From contig OY986967.1 of assembly GCA_963920575.1 (NCBI GenBank), positions 26,730,137 through 26,794,136 of the forward strand: a DNA stretch of 64,000 nt, given 5' to 3'. Below, piece by piece: positions 32,385 through 42,808 of this stretch. Position 1 is the stretch's first letter, and each line of letters starts with the position of its first letter. The stretch comes from Narthecium ossifragum (Eukaryota; Streptophyta; Magnoliopsida; Dioscoreales; Nartheciaceae). The translations under genes and the position numbers were made by a program. The notes beneath the pieces were generated by a model. It did not search any database. It was not told the origin of the DNA and saw only the letters and a list, made by a program, of their open reading frames with translations.

Positions 32385-33944
32385 TGATAACGCGTGAAAA
32401 GTCCACAAATCGCCCCTTTAACTAGGTCATGTTAGTCTCCGAGCAATGCTATTTTGATGGTCTATTGTGCATTTCAGGTATAAGAGCCTTCAACGAAGGT
32501 TAGATCAAGTTTGGGGCTAAAACGAAGTGATTTTGGCAATCCTGCGTGACGGAGATTGATCTGCATCCTAATGGAGATCGATCTCATTATTCCAGCAAGA
32601 AGCGGTCCAGTCGAAGCAAAGGAGATCGATCTTCATCCTGAAGGAGATCGATCTTGGTCGGGCGTTTTCCAGATCCAGAGTTCGCAGAACGAAGGAGATC
32701 GATCTTCTTCCCTATGGAGATCGATCTCATTTGATGCTGGGAGAAAAATAAAGGGGTGAGATCTAATCCGAGTTAGGGTTTTATTAAGGCCTATAAATAG
32801 GTGTTAGGAGAGGATTTTTGGCAGCCACCCATAGGCGAATTTTCCTCTCCTCCTGGGTGTTTCTTTGGCTCTTCTTCCTCCTTAAACATTAGGGTTAGAT
32901 CTTGAAGAAAAATCCATGGCGGGAGCGCGTTATCAACCTTCGCCGATGGATTGTCTCTTCAAGATGAGTAGCTAAATCTTTTGTCTAGGAAATTCTATAA
33001 TGTAATAGGGAGTTTATCTAGGTTTTTCCTTTGGATCTGAGCATGTACTTTATGATGGTTTAATGGATTAAATTCGGATTTTATATATCTATTGGTATTC
33101 TTTTTTATGGTGAATGTGTTGTTTGCTCTTTGTGCCCTAATTTCGGTCTGTCTTGTCTCGGTTTTTCCGTGGGTATACAGCCGGATTTTGTAAAACTCAA
33201 AACATAAAAGTTGTAGATCTCTGTCTTAGCTTTCCAACGAATCTTGAATCGTCTCGTTTTGAGTTCGGATGTGAAAGTTACGCTGAGATTACGTTTGCTG
33301 GTTTTGAGTATTGCATGTTAGAGGCTAGGATTAGGACTTGTTCAAGTTGCTTTCATGCTAGAACCATGTTAGATCTTTGGATTGGATTCTAAACCCTAGC
33401 TTATGATTATAGGAGTGCTAGAACCACTACCTTAATGCTAGAACCATTAAGACCTATGATTGTAACCTACAATGCATTCTTTATCTTTGTTGATTAGGCG
33501 ATCTCAAAGTGCTAGAACCACTTTGATTATTTTCCTACCAATCATCCGCTGAATTGATCTTCATGCCGACGTAGGCTTCTAATGAATCTATGTTGAGTGA
33601 TAGTGGACCTAGCCGATCTTCTATCAACCTTAGAAAACCATCTTGAACTTATTGAATTGCTCTTATCCTAGGAATGCCTAGATAGCTCTCGATTACGGAT
33701 TAGAACTTCCTAGCCTTTTCTTTATTGTTATTCTCCCAATTTAGTTTAAAGACCAACTATCATTCATCTTCCTTAACTTTGATTTAGAACTATGCACGGT
33801 AATTAGGCTTAATCCTGTTTTCCCTGTGGACCGACTCGGACTTGCTACTATCTACCCATAAAGTAGTTAGTTAGTAGTTTGATCATTATAAATTTGTAAT
33901 TTTGGCGTCCTTGTTAAGGTAACGACACTTTTCAAGACGTGTCA
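32385..33944 (+). mobile_element. Solo LTR B, 1560 bp, same family as A and C
   Basis: It starts TGATAACGCGTGAAAAGTCC and ends ACACTTTTCAAGACGTGTCA. In plus orientation the GATCGATC pair array is followed by CTATAAATAG (32791-32800). The LINE-2 ORF1 frame is cut on both sides (CCACGTCAGCTGCCAGC to the right, GAGGATGGCAGCC on the minus strand to the left). A clean 5-bp TSD is not seen (TCTAC against CCACG), so one end may have mutated. Confidence 0.82.
32554..32726 (+). promoter_or_regulatory. GATCGATC pair array in LTR B (3 pairs)
   Basis: Cores start at 32554/32576, 32624/32646 and 32697/32719: exactly 22 bp within each pair, 70 and 73 bp between pairs. The array ends 65 bp before the TATA box. 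Each core sits in a GGAGATCGATCT context. Confidence 0.88.
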
Positions 33945-35071
33945 CCACGTCAGCTGCCAGCGGGCCAAATGCCATACCCATTGTCTTCCTCTCGACAACC
34001 AGAGGGCTGGCAACCAGAGGTCGTCGCCGCCGACGAGGCGGGATGGTATGCCATTCTCCACCTACAGCAACCGCATTCGTCCCTCGAGGATCCTCCGCCG
34101 CCCCCATCGTCGCCGTAGCTTGGGTTGGCGTCCCCATGTGCTCCAAGGAGGTGTCCATAGCATCACTAGCCGGTGAGGGCTCCATTTGTTTCAATGGATT
34201 GGGGCACTGATCCTTACGATGTCCAAAACGATCATAGTTATCACAAATGGTCATGGTTTCATAGATATAAGGTTGTTCAAAACTCCCTGGCCCCATCCCC
34301 ACAACAGAGCCCAGCCGTGCCGGAGCAGAGATATCTACCTCAACGCAGACACGGGCATAACGGCTTCGATCTGTGAACGTGGTGGATGCATCCACCGCCA
34401 GAAGAGTGCCTGCCTTGGCCACTACTTGCTGCAAGGCTTCTTTCTCAAAGTACTCAAAGGGGAGATCAGGTAGCCTTAGCCAAACTGGAACAAGACGGAA
34501 CGCCTCCGCCGTTGGCCGGAAACTATCTTGCCAGCGGATAAGCGAGAGGATTTTCCCATCAACTATCCAAGGACCACCAGTAAGGATCCGGAGCAGGTCT
34601 TCCTCATTACCAAATTTGAAGGCAAAAACCCCATCTACTCGGTCCGTTACCAAGAAAGGCTCTCTGGTTTGCCAGAGGAAAGACAGCCGCCGGCGTAGGA
34701 ACTCCACTCCTACTCTTCCCCCGAAAAGCGGCCAAACAGCGTATGGCTCCATCGTTCACGTTCACGTCCACGCTTTAAGACCTCCGGATTTATGATAACA
34801 GGATCATCACCATACAGCTTTCTAATTTTCTGTAGAACGGCCGGAGGGATCTGGTCATGGACCGGGCCCCGTTGCCCTGCAATCGTCGCCCAGGAGGTGC
34901 CGCCGAGGTGCCTAGCGGCCGCGCCATTGCACGGAGCAGCAAGGGGAGAATCCTTATCAGGGGGAACAGGGGGTATCACCGCCGATGGTGTGGACACAGG
35001 GGGTGGAGCGCTCGCCATTTTAGAGAGCGTAACCGTTTTTGCCTTGGATCGAGAACCTATACATGACCACA

Positions 35072-35223
35072 TATAAGTATCTCGCTCTGCCCACTTTGAG
35101 TTGATCAAATCGAACCTAGCAATCTCATATCAATTTTGATTTTGCAAATAACTCGGTTAACCAATTTGATTCATCTATTCGTAGGGAATTATTGTTCTCT
35201 TGTGAAATGAGTCAAATAGACAA
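35072..35223. repeat. Third, partial copy of the NLR unit, piece 3
   Basis: It matches about 4010-4170 in unit 1 and 37910-38150 in unit 2 (TTTGAGTTGATCAAATCGAACC, ATCAATTTTGATT, GTGAAATGAGTCAAATAGAC). It joins directly to the start of unit 2 at 35224, which marks the seam between tandem units. Confidence 0.6.
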
Positions 35224-35447
35224 AGTATAATACTAAGTTATTGATTGAATTCTGGTACAGGTGCAAATCGGCTAATTCCTATAAGCTTCGTAAAGGACCC
35301 ACTGAGGTAGGTGATTTTAATTTTATTGTTCTACTTTACAAAAGCATCTGACCTTTTATTCTAGTCATTCAGATAATTTTTTTAAAAAAATTGAATATTT
35401 TATCCTAACTTATGATTTGGTAAATACAAAATACCCGAACAATATTT

Positions 35448-36656
35448 GGGATAATTACTTTTGAGTCCTCAAAAACTTGTAAAATTACAAATATACCTCT
35501 ATAATCTTTGGCCTCGTATATGTATCTCTAAAAATATTAAAAAAATATTAACCATGTTCTTGAATTACTTTTCGATGAATAAATAGGGAATATTCCGGAC
35601 GCCGACATTAGTGGAAAAGACACTTATGCCCCTATCAGTGTTGAGCCAACCGTGACCATCGCTGACGTCGTCGTCACCGTTGTCGTCGCGCCTACAAAGG
35701 CGCCTCACTTCCTGAACGACAAGAAGTGCCCGCAGATGATGCCTTTCTGCGGGTGCGTGACAGCCTGCGACCCCTCCCATGTTAACATCACCATGACATT
35801 GGATTCCGTGGATCCATAGCCAGTCATTTACTCCATCCTCAAGCATGCCCATATTGCCCCGACCACCTCTTATTCCGTAGAGTTGTAAACTTGCAACCAT
35901 AGCATAGAGGAAAGTTAGAGAGTTAGAGTTGAAGAGCGAGGAGAAGCATGGAGATTGCCAGGTTAGCGGTCACCGTCGACATCCTCCGGCAATCTATGGT
36001 GACGGCGGCACCATTTCTTCTGAGCTTGCTCGCCCTTCTAGTCCTTTTTTAGCAGCTCTCCAATGTAGGCAAGAAGGTCCTCTCCCAGGTGTGGTCGTAA
36101 TAGCTCATCTTGGTTTTCACCCCTAAGTTTTTAAAACAGAGATGAAAACAGAGTACTCTGTTTGAGTCTATTGGTCATGTTTCTCGCAATGGTGGGAAGT
36201 ACATGCATAACTTCTCATATGAGCAGATCTAAAATAACAGTAGAAGACTAAAAGCTTCTCAGGTATCGTCGGCTCGAACGTGCTATTGGTGATCTCTGCC
36301 ACTGAGAGCTGCTCGTGATACGCCTTCTCCGTCGAGATCACTGGCGCGTAGGAGGAGACCAAGAAGTGGATACGAGACTAACCGGGATTAGACTGGTATG
36401 GAACTTGGTGATATCAATGTTGATGGGGCCAACGAACAGGAGGGAGGCGGTGAGGGAGAAGATGAAATGGGTAATTAAGTAACTTTGCCTCCTGATTAGA
36501 TTTATACCGTGGTTTAAGTTATATGAATAGACGGACTTAAACAGAGGGGTATATTTAACATTTTTTTAATGTTTTTAAGATTACATACGTGAATCTAAAA
36601 AATGTAGTGGTACATTTGTAATTTAATTTTTTTTTGAATTCAAAAGTAATTATCCC
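35448..36656. mobile_element. Pack-MULE-like element, unit 2 copy
   Basis: It has the same ends (GGGATAATTACTTTTGAGTC and inverse), the same unidentified fragment and the same tubulin fragment as 1640-2767. It keeps about 60 bp near 35625-35700 that unit 1 lost. Direct repeats of about 80 bp flank it here as well (from 35359 and from 36660). Confidence 0.6.
36271..36466 (-). pseudogene. Alpha-tubulin gene fragment, unit 2 copy
   Basis: The minus strand reads [17 protein letters not shown] and [12 protein letters not shown] after the same frameshift as the unit 1 copy, so it is an inherited lesion. About 65 codons of the conserved C-terminal half of alpha-tubulin remain. Confidence 0.8.
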
Positions 36657-37200
36657 TTTATTCTAGTCTATCAGATATATTTTTTTTCCCTTTTTTTAAA
36701 TTGAATCATATACCCTAACTTAGGGTGGGTAAATAACCATACAACCACAAATCAATCACTGAGAGATTTTGAACCAAAAACCTCATTTAAAATGTTAGAA
36801 ACATCAACCATTACACCACCACACTGAGGTGTCAAACGGGTCATGTCAACCAAGGCATACGGCGGGCCGACACGCCAGTTGGCGTGCTTGTGCCGGCCTG
36901 ACGCGCTTTAAGCGAACATGCACGGCCCTAAGTTCCCAGGCCATGTTGGGCTCAGTTTTTGTGCCCATCGGCCCGGCAAGGCAATTCTTTAGTTATAGAT
37001 TTATAGTTTTCTTTTCTAGGATTGGGGTGGGGTATTTTGAAATAAAAAGAGGATGGTTTGATAATTTTGTATATGGCGGTTTTGAGAATGATTTTCCTTT
37101 AATTTTTCCGTGATCTGCCTCATTATCATCTCTAATCCATAATTATATTGGAAATCCACATGAATTAGGTTCTGACCAATAAGCATCTTGTTATGGCCAT

Positions 37201-37887
37201 TTTTTTTTTTTTTTTTTGATTAGTTGAGCCCAAGGCTAGTGATACGTCAACCCCTCAACCTATCCAAAACCTCTCCCCAATCCTTCGGAACCAATTTAAA
37301 CGGAGCTCCAAGGTGGTGGCACCATCTAGCAATACAATCTGCCATAAGATTAGAAGTTCCAGGAACATGTAAAAACACAACAGAGTCAAGCTGTAAAACC
37401 AACATCCAGATCCTCTTGTGGCCATCAGTTCCGCAACCAGGACAGATACATTAATGACCGGCGTACCAACTGCCCACTCCACCTCTGGTCTGAAAGCATC
37501 TCTCAAAGCATCAACTGCACCCTCATTGGAGAGCTCCGTGGTATTCAGTTGGTGGTCCTCATCGCGCAACAACGTGGCCTCAGCCGGGTACTTATTGAGA
37601 ATGACTCACTCCATGCAACAAGAATGCCATTGTGGAGGAATGCAGGAGCATTGTGCAGGATATATGGTGGCTTGCTCGCAACTTCATAGAGTTTCAGGTC
37701 TCTTATATCCCCCGTGAAGAAAACATGCATGGGAATTGGCTGGCTTGTGAAGCCCTTAGACTCCACTTGGACTTTATGGATATTGACGGGACTGTGGGGC
37801 ATGTCCCAGTCTCCCAGAGCAATTTTGTAACTAACCGTCCTTTAGCCTTTGGGCTCAATTAGTCAAAAAAAAAAAAAAAAAAAAAAA
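37201..37887. repeat. Two outward-facing LINE 3' ends, unit 2 copy
   Basis: A T run (37201-37217) then GATTAGTTGAGCCCAAGGC at the left; GGGCTCAATTAGTC then a 24-base A run (37865-37888) at the right. It contains the same RNase H tails as 3318-3972, with SYIPREENMHGNWLA on the plus strand. Confidence 0.65.
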
Positions 37888-38077
37888 ACTGCCCACTCCA
37901 GCTAGTCCAGATATCATACCCAATTAGTTTATTCATAGTTCTAATTTGGATTTCTCTAATAACTCTCTATGGCCCCTTTGAGTTGGTCAAATGGAACCTA
38001 GTAATCTTAAATCAATTTGGATTCCGCTAATAACTGGTGAACAAGATTGATTTATTTACTCCCCCCCCCAAAAAAAA

Positions 38078-38957
38078 TGAAGAAGATTGATTTAATTATT
38101 TGTACCAAATTATTGATCTCCTAGTGAAATGAGTCAAGTGGACTAATTATTAATAATTAATTATTGATTGAATTTTGGTACAGGTGCAAATTCAGCTACT
38201 TATTATAAGGAGCTTAGTGAAGGATTTGTGAGTTATGTTTCTGTTCCATTAATTCCCTACTGAGGTAAATGATCACTTCTAGTTTTGCTCTTTTATACTT
38301 TAAAAACTGTGCGAATATTTGAACACTTGGGGGTTTATTTGAAATTTGTAACTTACAATTTTTTAAGTATTACCTATAAATCCATTTACTTTACTATCAG
38401 ATGACTTCGTGTTGCATATTCACATGTAACATTGATTCTCCTATTTTGTGCAACGGCTATTTCCTACATTTATGTGATATAAATGTGTATAAAATTTTCC
38501 GACAATTGATGCTAGAAATCATTGGACTCAAGCCAAAAAAAACGATGATGCATATTACGTATAAATTGCACTTTGATCAACAAAAATCGCTGAATCTTGA
38601 AACTAATAGAAGGAAACAACTCTCAAGTATTTAATAATTTGATTGTAAATGAGTTTCTAAAGTCTGATACAGAGCTTCTTAAAGTGTTCGTAAATTTTCA
38701 TAAATGGTATCTGAAGTTTCGTATATATCTGAAAATTTTCAGATGTAGTTTCAAAAGTTTTAAGTCGAGATTGGCAAAAATTATCTGCATTGTCCTACAA
38801 AATTTCAAACCTTTCTTTAAATATTCTGGAACTATTTGATTTTGATCAAAACTTCGGATAGAGTTTCTAATGTTTTGCACATACATATAGCTTCAAAGGT
38901 TCTATAAATTTTTGTAACTCTACTTGGCCCTTGTTGGTTCAACTAATCAAAAAAAAA
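38078..38957. other. Segment present only in unit 2, no gene
   Basis: In unit 1 the C run and A run at about 4163-4182 join directly to GGGGTTCTATAAATTTTTG. In unit 2 the same two landmarks are separated by these ~880 bp, which end in a LINE-like plus-strand tail (CAACTAATCAAAAAAAAAA). Because part of the segment is related to the unit start, loss from unit 1 by recombination between poly-A tracts is likelier than insertion in unit 2. Confidence 0.6.
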
Positions 38958-39788
38958 AGGGGTTCTATAAATTTTTGTAAACATTCATATAACATTCCGA
39001 ATAGAAATTTTAAAGGTTAATTAAGGTTTGTGGATTTGAGAATGCTTAGTTGTTGGCTAGAAACGTTTCGCATGTATCATGAGTTGACTGTGTTTGGAAT
39101 TATCACATATTACTCTTGATGATTTAATCTATGATAATATAGACTGTCATGAGTAGATATGGATTAATTGTAGTATTCTCTGAGAAATTACTTCAATAAT
39201 CTTAGTGACTTGAGGGTTGATCTAAGATAAGATCATGTCAATTTGAGCAAAGGACTATTAGGTGAGAGTGAAGGATTTTGTTTTGTTTTGTTTTTTTGCA
39301 AAATATAACCAAATATTGTCAGTTAATTTCGCTATTGATTCAATAGCTTATTTCCAGGATTTGATCCAATAATTCATTAGGATGAATTCACAGGCTATCA
39401 GTTGATAGATAGATTTAATGACTAAAATTAATACATCATCTTGTCTCTAAGAACGTAACTATTCATGAGGTTTATCATAACCATCTGATGATTCATTAAA
39501 AAGCCTTGTTGATTGGCATAAGAGCAGTATAAGTGCACGTAGAACATGCAATATACATTGATTTTACTTGTTATAATGAGCGTGTTATTGTTTCCCATGA
39601 TGATTATAAACTTATCTAGTAATATCAATATTCTTAGTATTATTGTTGGATAACTTTTCAGGTCAACATTGCATCCTGACCGGGCTGCTTTATAAGGCAG
39701 GCATTAGAGAGGGAAGGAATCCTCTCTTTCACTTCTTTAAAGACACGGTGAAACAATTGAACCTATCTCTATGTATACAAATCTATCC
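38958..39788 (+). promoter_or_regulatory. Conserved upstream region of NLR2
   Basis: Nearly identical to 4190-5016. The minus-strand W-box (TTGACC) is at 39661-39666. The G/C palindrome of NLR1 is absent. One base change creates an in-frame ATG at 39771, 18 bp before the conserved start (ATATATAC in NLR1, ATGTATAC here). Confidence 0.5.
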
Positions 39789-42728
39789 ATGGGAGTAGCC
39801 TTGGTAGTAGTAGGATGGTTTGCATCCACTGTCGTACAAAAGCTGATACAAGCTTTTGAGTCCTTTGCGTTGCAACCGGGGATGGAGGACCACGTCGAGA
39901 GACTGAATGAGGCCCTTCCAAAGATCCAAGCTGTCATGGACGCTGTCGAGCACGGCCAGATCACGAGATCTCCGCATCAGGGATTGCAGGGATGGATGTG
40001 GCAACTTAGAGACGCCCTGGATGAAGGGGAGGATGTACTGGACGAGCTCAAATACCAAGAATTGGAAGATCAGATGAAGTTTGAGAGGAGGAATCAGTTA
40101 CACAATTATGCCTCGCATCTGAAGAAAAGCGTGAAGCGTGCCTTCAAACTTGATCCCACCCTGGAAAGGTTGACGAGTAGCGTGAAGAGATTAGATCAGG
40201 TTGCTGCCGATGTGTATGCCTTCTACAACCTGATTGATCAACAAGCTGCAAGTGCCCACCAGAAACACAAAGAGTTGATGCAAAGTCGTGCTACCGGTTC
40301 TATTGTGAGCACCGCCACTGGGGCTGTGCACGGCCGAGTCAATGATAGCAACTGTATTATTCAATTGCTTAAGGGATCTAACTCAAGCAGCAACAATCTC
40401 AGTATTCTTGCCATAACAGGTATCGGGGGAGTTGGTAAGACAACTCTCGCCCAATATGTGTACAACGACTCAAGGGTCGAAAAGCATTTTGATCTTAGGA
40501 TATGGGTTTGGGTTCCTAATGTCTTTGATCAAACTATTCGTACAAAGAAAATCCTTGAAGGTGCGGACAAGACCAGATCTGCAGTTGATGATTTGGCAAC
40601 ACTACAAGTAGAGCTCAAAAATAAACTGAGTTCAAAGAAGTACCTGTTGGTGCTAGACGACGTGTGGAACGAAAATAATAGAGGGGGTTGGGAGACATTG
40701 TTTGCCTCATTAAGGTACGGCAAGGAAGGAAGCAGGGTTCTGGTGACATCTCGGTCAGAGAACGTCAAGAGCATGCTGCCGGGCATGACAGGAATATATC
40801 CCTTGAGGGGTTTGCAAGTTGATGAATTTTGGTTGCTGTTTAAGGAGTGCGCATTTGGTGATGAGGTTTCACCTTTGTCTTACCAAAAATTAGAAGGTAT
40901 TGGTAAACAGATTGCCAGCAAGCTGAAAGGTCACCCATTAGCAGCGAAGACAATAGCAGGGTTGTTGAGAGAAAAACTAAACGATGAGGAGTATTGGTTC
41001 AGGATGCAGAAAAATATCAGCTTATGCCTTGGTGAAGGGAAGAATAATGTCATGTCAATCCTACGTTTAAGCTATCAGCAGTTGCCAGCACACTTACAAA
41101 GTTGCTTCAGGTATTGCAGTATTTTCCCCCAGTATTATGAATTTGACAGGGACAGATTAGTCCACATGTGGATGGGTGCAGGTCTAGTTCAGGAATCTAA
41201 CAATGAGATCCCACGACTCGAGGATACAGGGAAGGGCTACTTTGATGATCTATTAAAAAAATCCTTTTTTGACATCCACAAGGATGAATACAAAGATGCC
41301 AAAGACTACTACAAGATGCATGATCTATGGCATGAATTGGCTGTGTCTGAGTCAGTGGGGGAATGCTTGAGGATCGCAGGTAATTATAATGAAGGGGCAG
41401 TTCAAATACCAGAGACAATACGCCACCTAGCTGTTGAGACACACACTAAGAATGTGATAAAGAAGATTACCAAGCTTAAGCACCTACGCACTCTGCTCTT
41501 TTACTACATATCCGATGATAGGGCTGCCAGTCTACATGAGTTCAACCAATTGGAGTCAAGAGGATTAAGAGTGTTTCGCCTCTTATTCAGACCTCGTTTT
41601 CCAAATCATTCTCTCGAGTTTCTGGGTGATTTAACGCATCTTCGTTACCTGGATCCTGGATGTAGCCTTATCAATTCCTTACCTGAATCCCTGTGCAAAC
41701 TTTATCATTTGCAGGTCTTGAATGTGAAGGGTTCTAATTTTTGTCCTCCTCGAGGAATGAGCAATCTGATCAACCTGCGGCATTTAATTTCTGATGATAA
41801 AAGCTTCTTTAGGGTACAAGGGTTTGGGAAGCTGTCTTCCCTTGAGAATTTCCATTATTGTGTTGAGAATACAAGTGGTTACAAGATGGAAGAGCTGGGG
41901 GGAATGAATGAGCTTCGTGAACTGTGTATCTCGGATCTTCAGAACATTGAACATGATGGAGAGGCCTCTAAGGCCAAGTTGAAAGAGAAGAATCATATAA
42001 GGAGATTGGAGTTATCATGGGGGTCATCTTCTTCTGTGAAACCTGAGATGGCCGAGAAAGTGCTTGATCAGCTCGAACCACACGGCAGTCTCAAGGACCT
42101 GGAAATTAACGGGTATACAGGCATCAATTCTCCCGTCTGGATGAGAAACCTATCGTCGAACAACCTAAATTGCCTTCATCTAGAAAACTGCAATAACTTG
42201 GTACATATCCCTCCTCTTTGGCAGCTCAAATTCCTCAGATCACTATGCTTGCAAAAATGCCCGAGAGTACTGCTGGGGGCAGGCCGAGGCCATCCCCTGC
42301 CCTCTTCACTAGAGTCCTTGATCATCATCCAGTGTAGGTTGAATGACAAGTCACTGTCGATGTGCCTCGGAGGCCTCACCTCTCTATCAAACTTGAGGAT
42401 TACCGGTAAGCATGACGACGGCATGGAGCTGGAGCAGCTGACATCCCTCCCCTCTGTGGAGGTACTTCGCCAGCTCACGTCGCTCCGGGATCTAACAATC
42501 TCGGATTTCCCCAAGCTGACTGGATTGGCGGGTTTGCGTGCCGCTCGCTCTCTGCGAACCTTGAAACTAATTTCGCTGCAACGGGTGTCGTCGGTGCCGC
42601 CGCTGCCTACCTCCCTGGAAAGGTTGCATGTCGACTGCTGCCATCCGGAGCTGGTAAAGCGTTGCAGAGCAGCCGAAGGCGCTGACTGGCACAACATAGC
42701 TCACGTCCGCAACATACGCATAGATTGA
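39789..42728 (+). CDS. CC-NBS-LRR (CNL) disease-resistance protein NLR2
   Basis: A 979-aa intracellular immune receptor, single exon, paralogue of NLR1. The coiled-coil domain has WMWQLRDALDEGEDVLDEL at 69-87, closer to the canonical EDVID form than NLR1's AEDLLEEL. NB-ARC motifs: P-loop GIGGVGKTT (211-219), kinase-2 LLVLDDVW (286-293), GHPLAA (381-386), RNBS-D CFRYCSIFPQYYEF and an intact MHD (510-512, aspartate codon 41322-41324). The LRR region runs to the WHNIAHVRNIRID tail. I chose 39789 because it aligns with the only matching ATG in NLR1; an in-frame ATG at 39771 would add six residues. A LINE lies 33 bp downstream of the stop, so its 3' UTR is disrupted compared with NLR1. Confidence 0.95.
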   Translation: MGVALVVVGWFASTVVQKLIQAFESFALQPGMEDHVERLNEALPKIQAVMDAVEHGQITRSPHQGLQGWMWQLRDALDEGEDVLDELKYQELEDQMKFERRNQLHNYASHLKKSVKRAFKLDPTLERLTSSVKRLDQVAADVYAFYNLIDQQAASAHQKHKELMQSRATGSIVSTATGAVHGRVNDSNCIIQLLKGSNSSSNNLSILAITGIGGVGKTTLAQYVYNDSRVEKHFDLRIWVWVPNVFDQTIRTKKILEGADKTRSAVDDLATLQVELKNKLSSKKYLLVLDDVWNENNRGGWETLFASLRYGKEGSRVLVTSRSENVKSMLPGMTGIYPLRGLQVDEFWLLFKECAFGDEVSPLSYQKLEGIGKQIASKLKGHPLAAKTIAGLLREKLNDEEYWFRMQKNISLCLGEGKNNVMSILRLSYQQLPAHLQSCFRYCSIFPQYYEFDRDRLVHMWMGAGLVQESNNEIPRLEDTGKGYFDDLLKKSFFDIHKDEYKDAKDYYKMHDLWHELAVSESVGECLRIAGNYNEGAVQIPETIRHLAVETHTKNVIKKITKLKHLRTLLFYYISDDRAASLHEFNQLESRGLRVFRLLFRPRFPNHSLEFLGDLTHLRYLDPGCSLINSLPESLCKLYHLQVLNVKGSNFCPPRGMSNLINLRHLISDDKSFFRVQGFGKLSSLENFHYCVENTSGYKMEELGGMNELRELCISDLQNIEHDGEASKAKLKEKNHIRRLELSWGSSSSVKPEMAEKVLDQLEPHGSLKDLEINGYTGINSPVWMRNLSSNNLNCLHLENCNNLVHIPPLWQLKFLRSLCLQKCPRVLLGAGRGHPLPSSLESLIIIQCRLNDKSLSMCLGGLTSLSNLRITGKHDDGMELEQLTSLPSVEVLRQLTSLRDLTISDFPKLTGLAGLRAARSLRTLKLISLQRVSSVPPLPTSLERLHVDCCHPELVKRCRAAEGADWHNIAHVRNIRID

Positions 42729-42808
42729 TTGATTTCAATCTTTTTTCGATCATCTCCATTGATTTTTTTTTTTTGATGAGATGAGCCCGAATGGCTAAGG
42801 AATTTTAT

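Larger units (their letters stand above)
31638..35018 (-). pseudogene. LINE-2 ORF1 (DUF4283 + zinc knuckle), frameshifted and split by LTR B
   Basis: It starts at the ATG at 35018 (MASAPPPVSTPSAV). A frameshift near 34705-34750 separates the N-terminus from the DUF4283 RNA-binding region (FAFKFGNEEDLLRIL, GGPWIVDGKILSL, VPVWLRLPDLPFEYF). A zinc knuckle follows at 34204-34246, degenerate because the second cysteine is tyrosine (CDNYDRFGHRKDQC). LTR B interrupts the frame at 32385-33944. The C-terminal part (31638-32384) is low in complexity and ends 6 bp before the ORF2 ATG. Confidence 0.85.
27529..35071 (-). mobile_element. Near full-length L1-type LINE (LINE-2), 12-bp TSD
   Basis: The minus-strand element has its poly-A tail (T run) at 27529-27540 and its 5' end at 35071. 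Target-site duplications TATAAGTATCTC lie at 27517-27528 and 35072-35083. Without the nested LTR B it is about 5.98 kb, with a ~53-bp 5' UTR, ORF1 and ORF2, a full plant L1 layout. It is inactive: ORF1 has a frameshift and an LTR insertion, ORF2 has three stop codons. Confidence 0.92.

Noticed and set aside
32385..33944. Clean TSD for LTR B
   Set aside because: The adjacent 5-mers TCTAC and CCACG do not match; the insertion is supported by the split LINE ORF1 and family identity instead.
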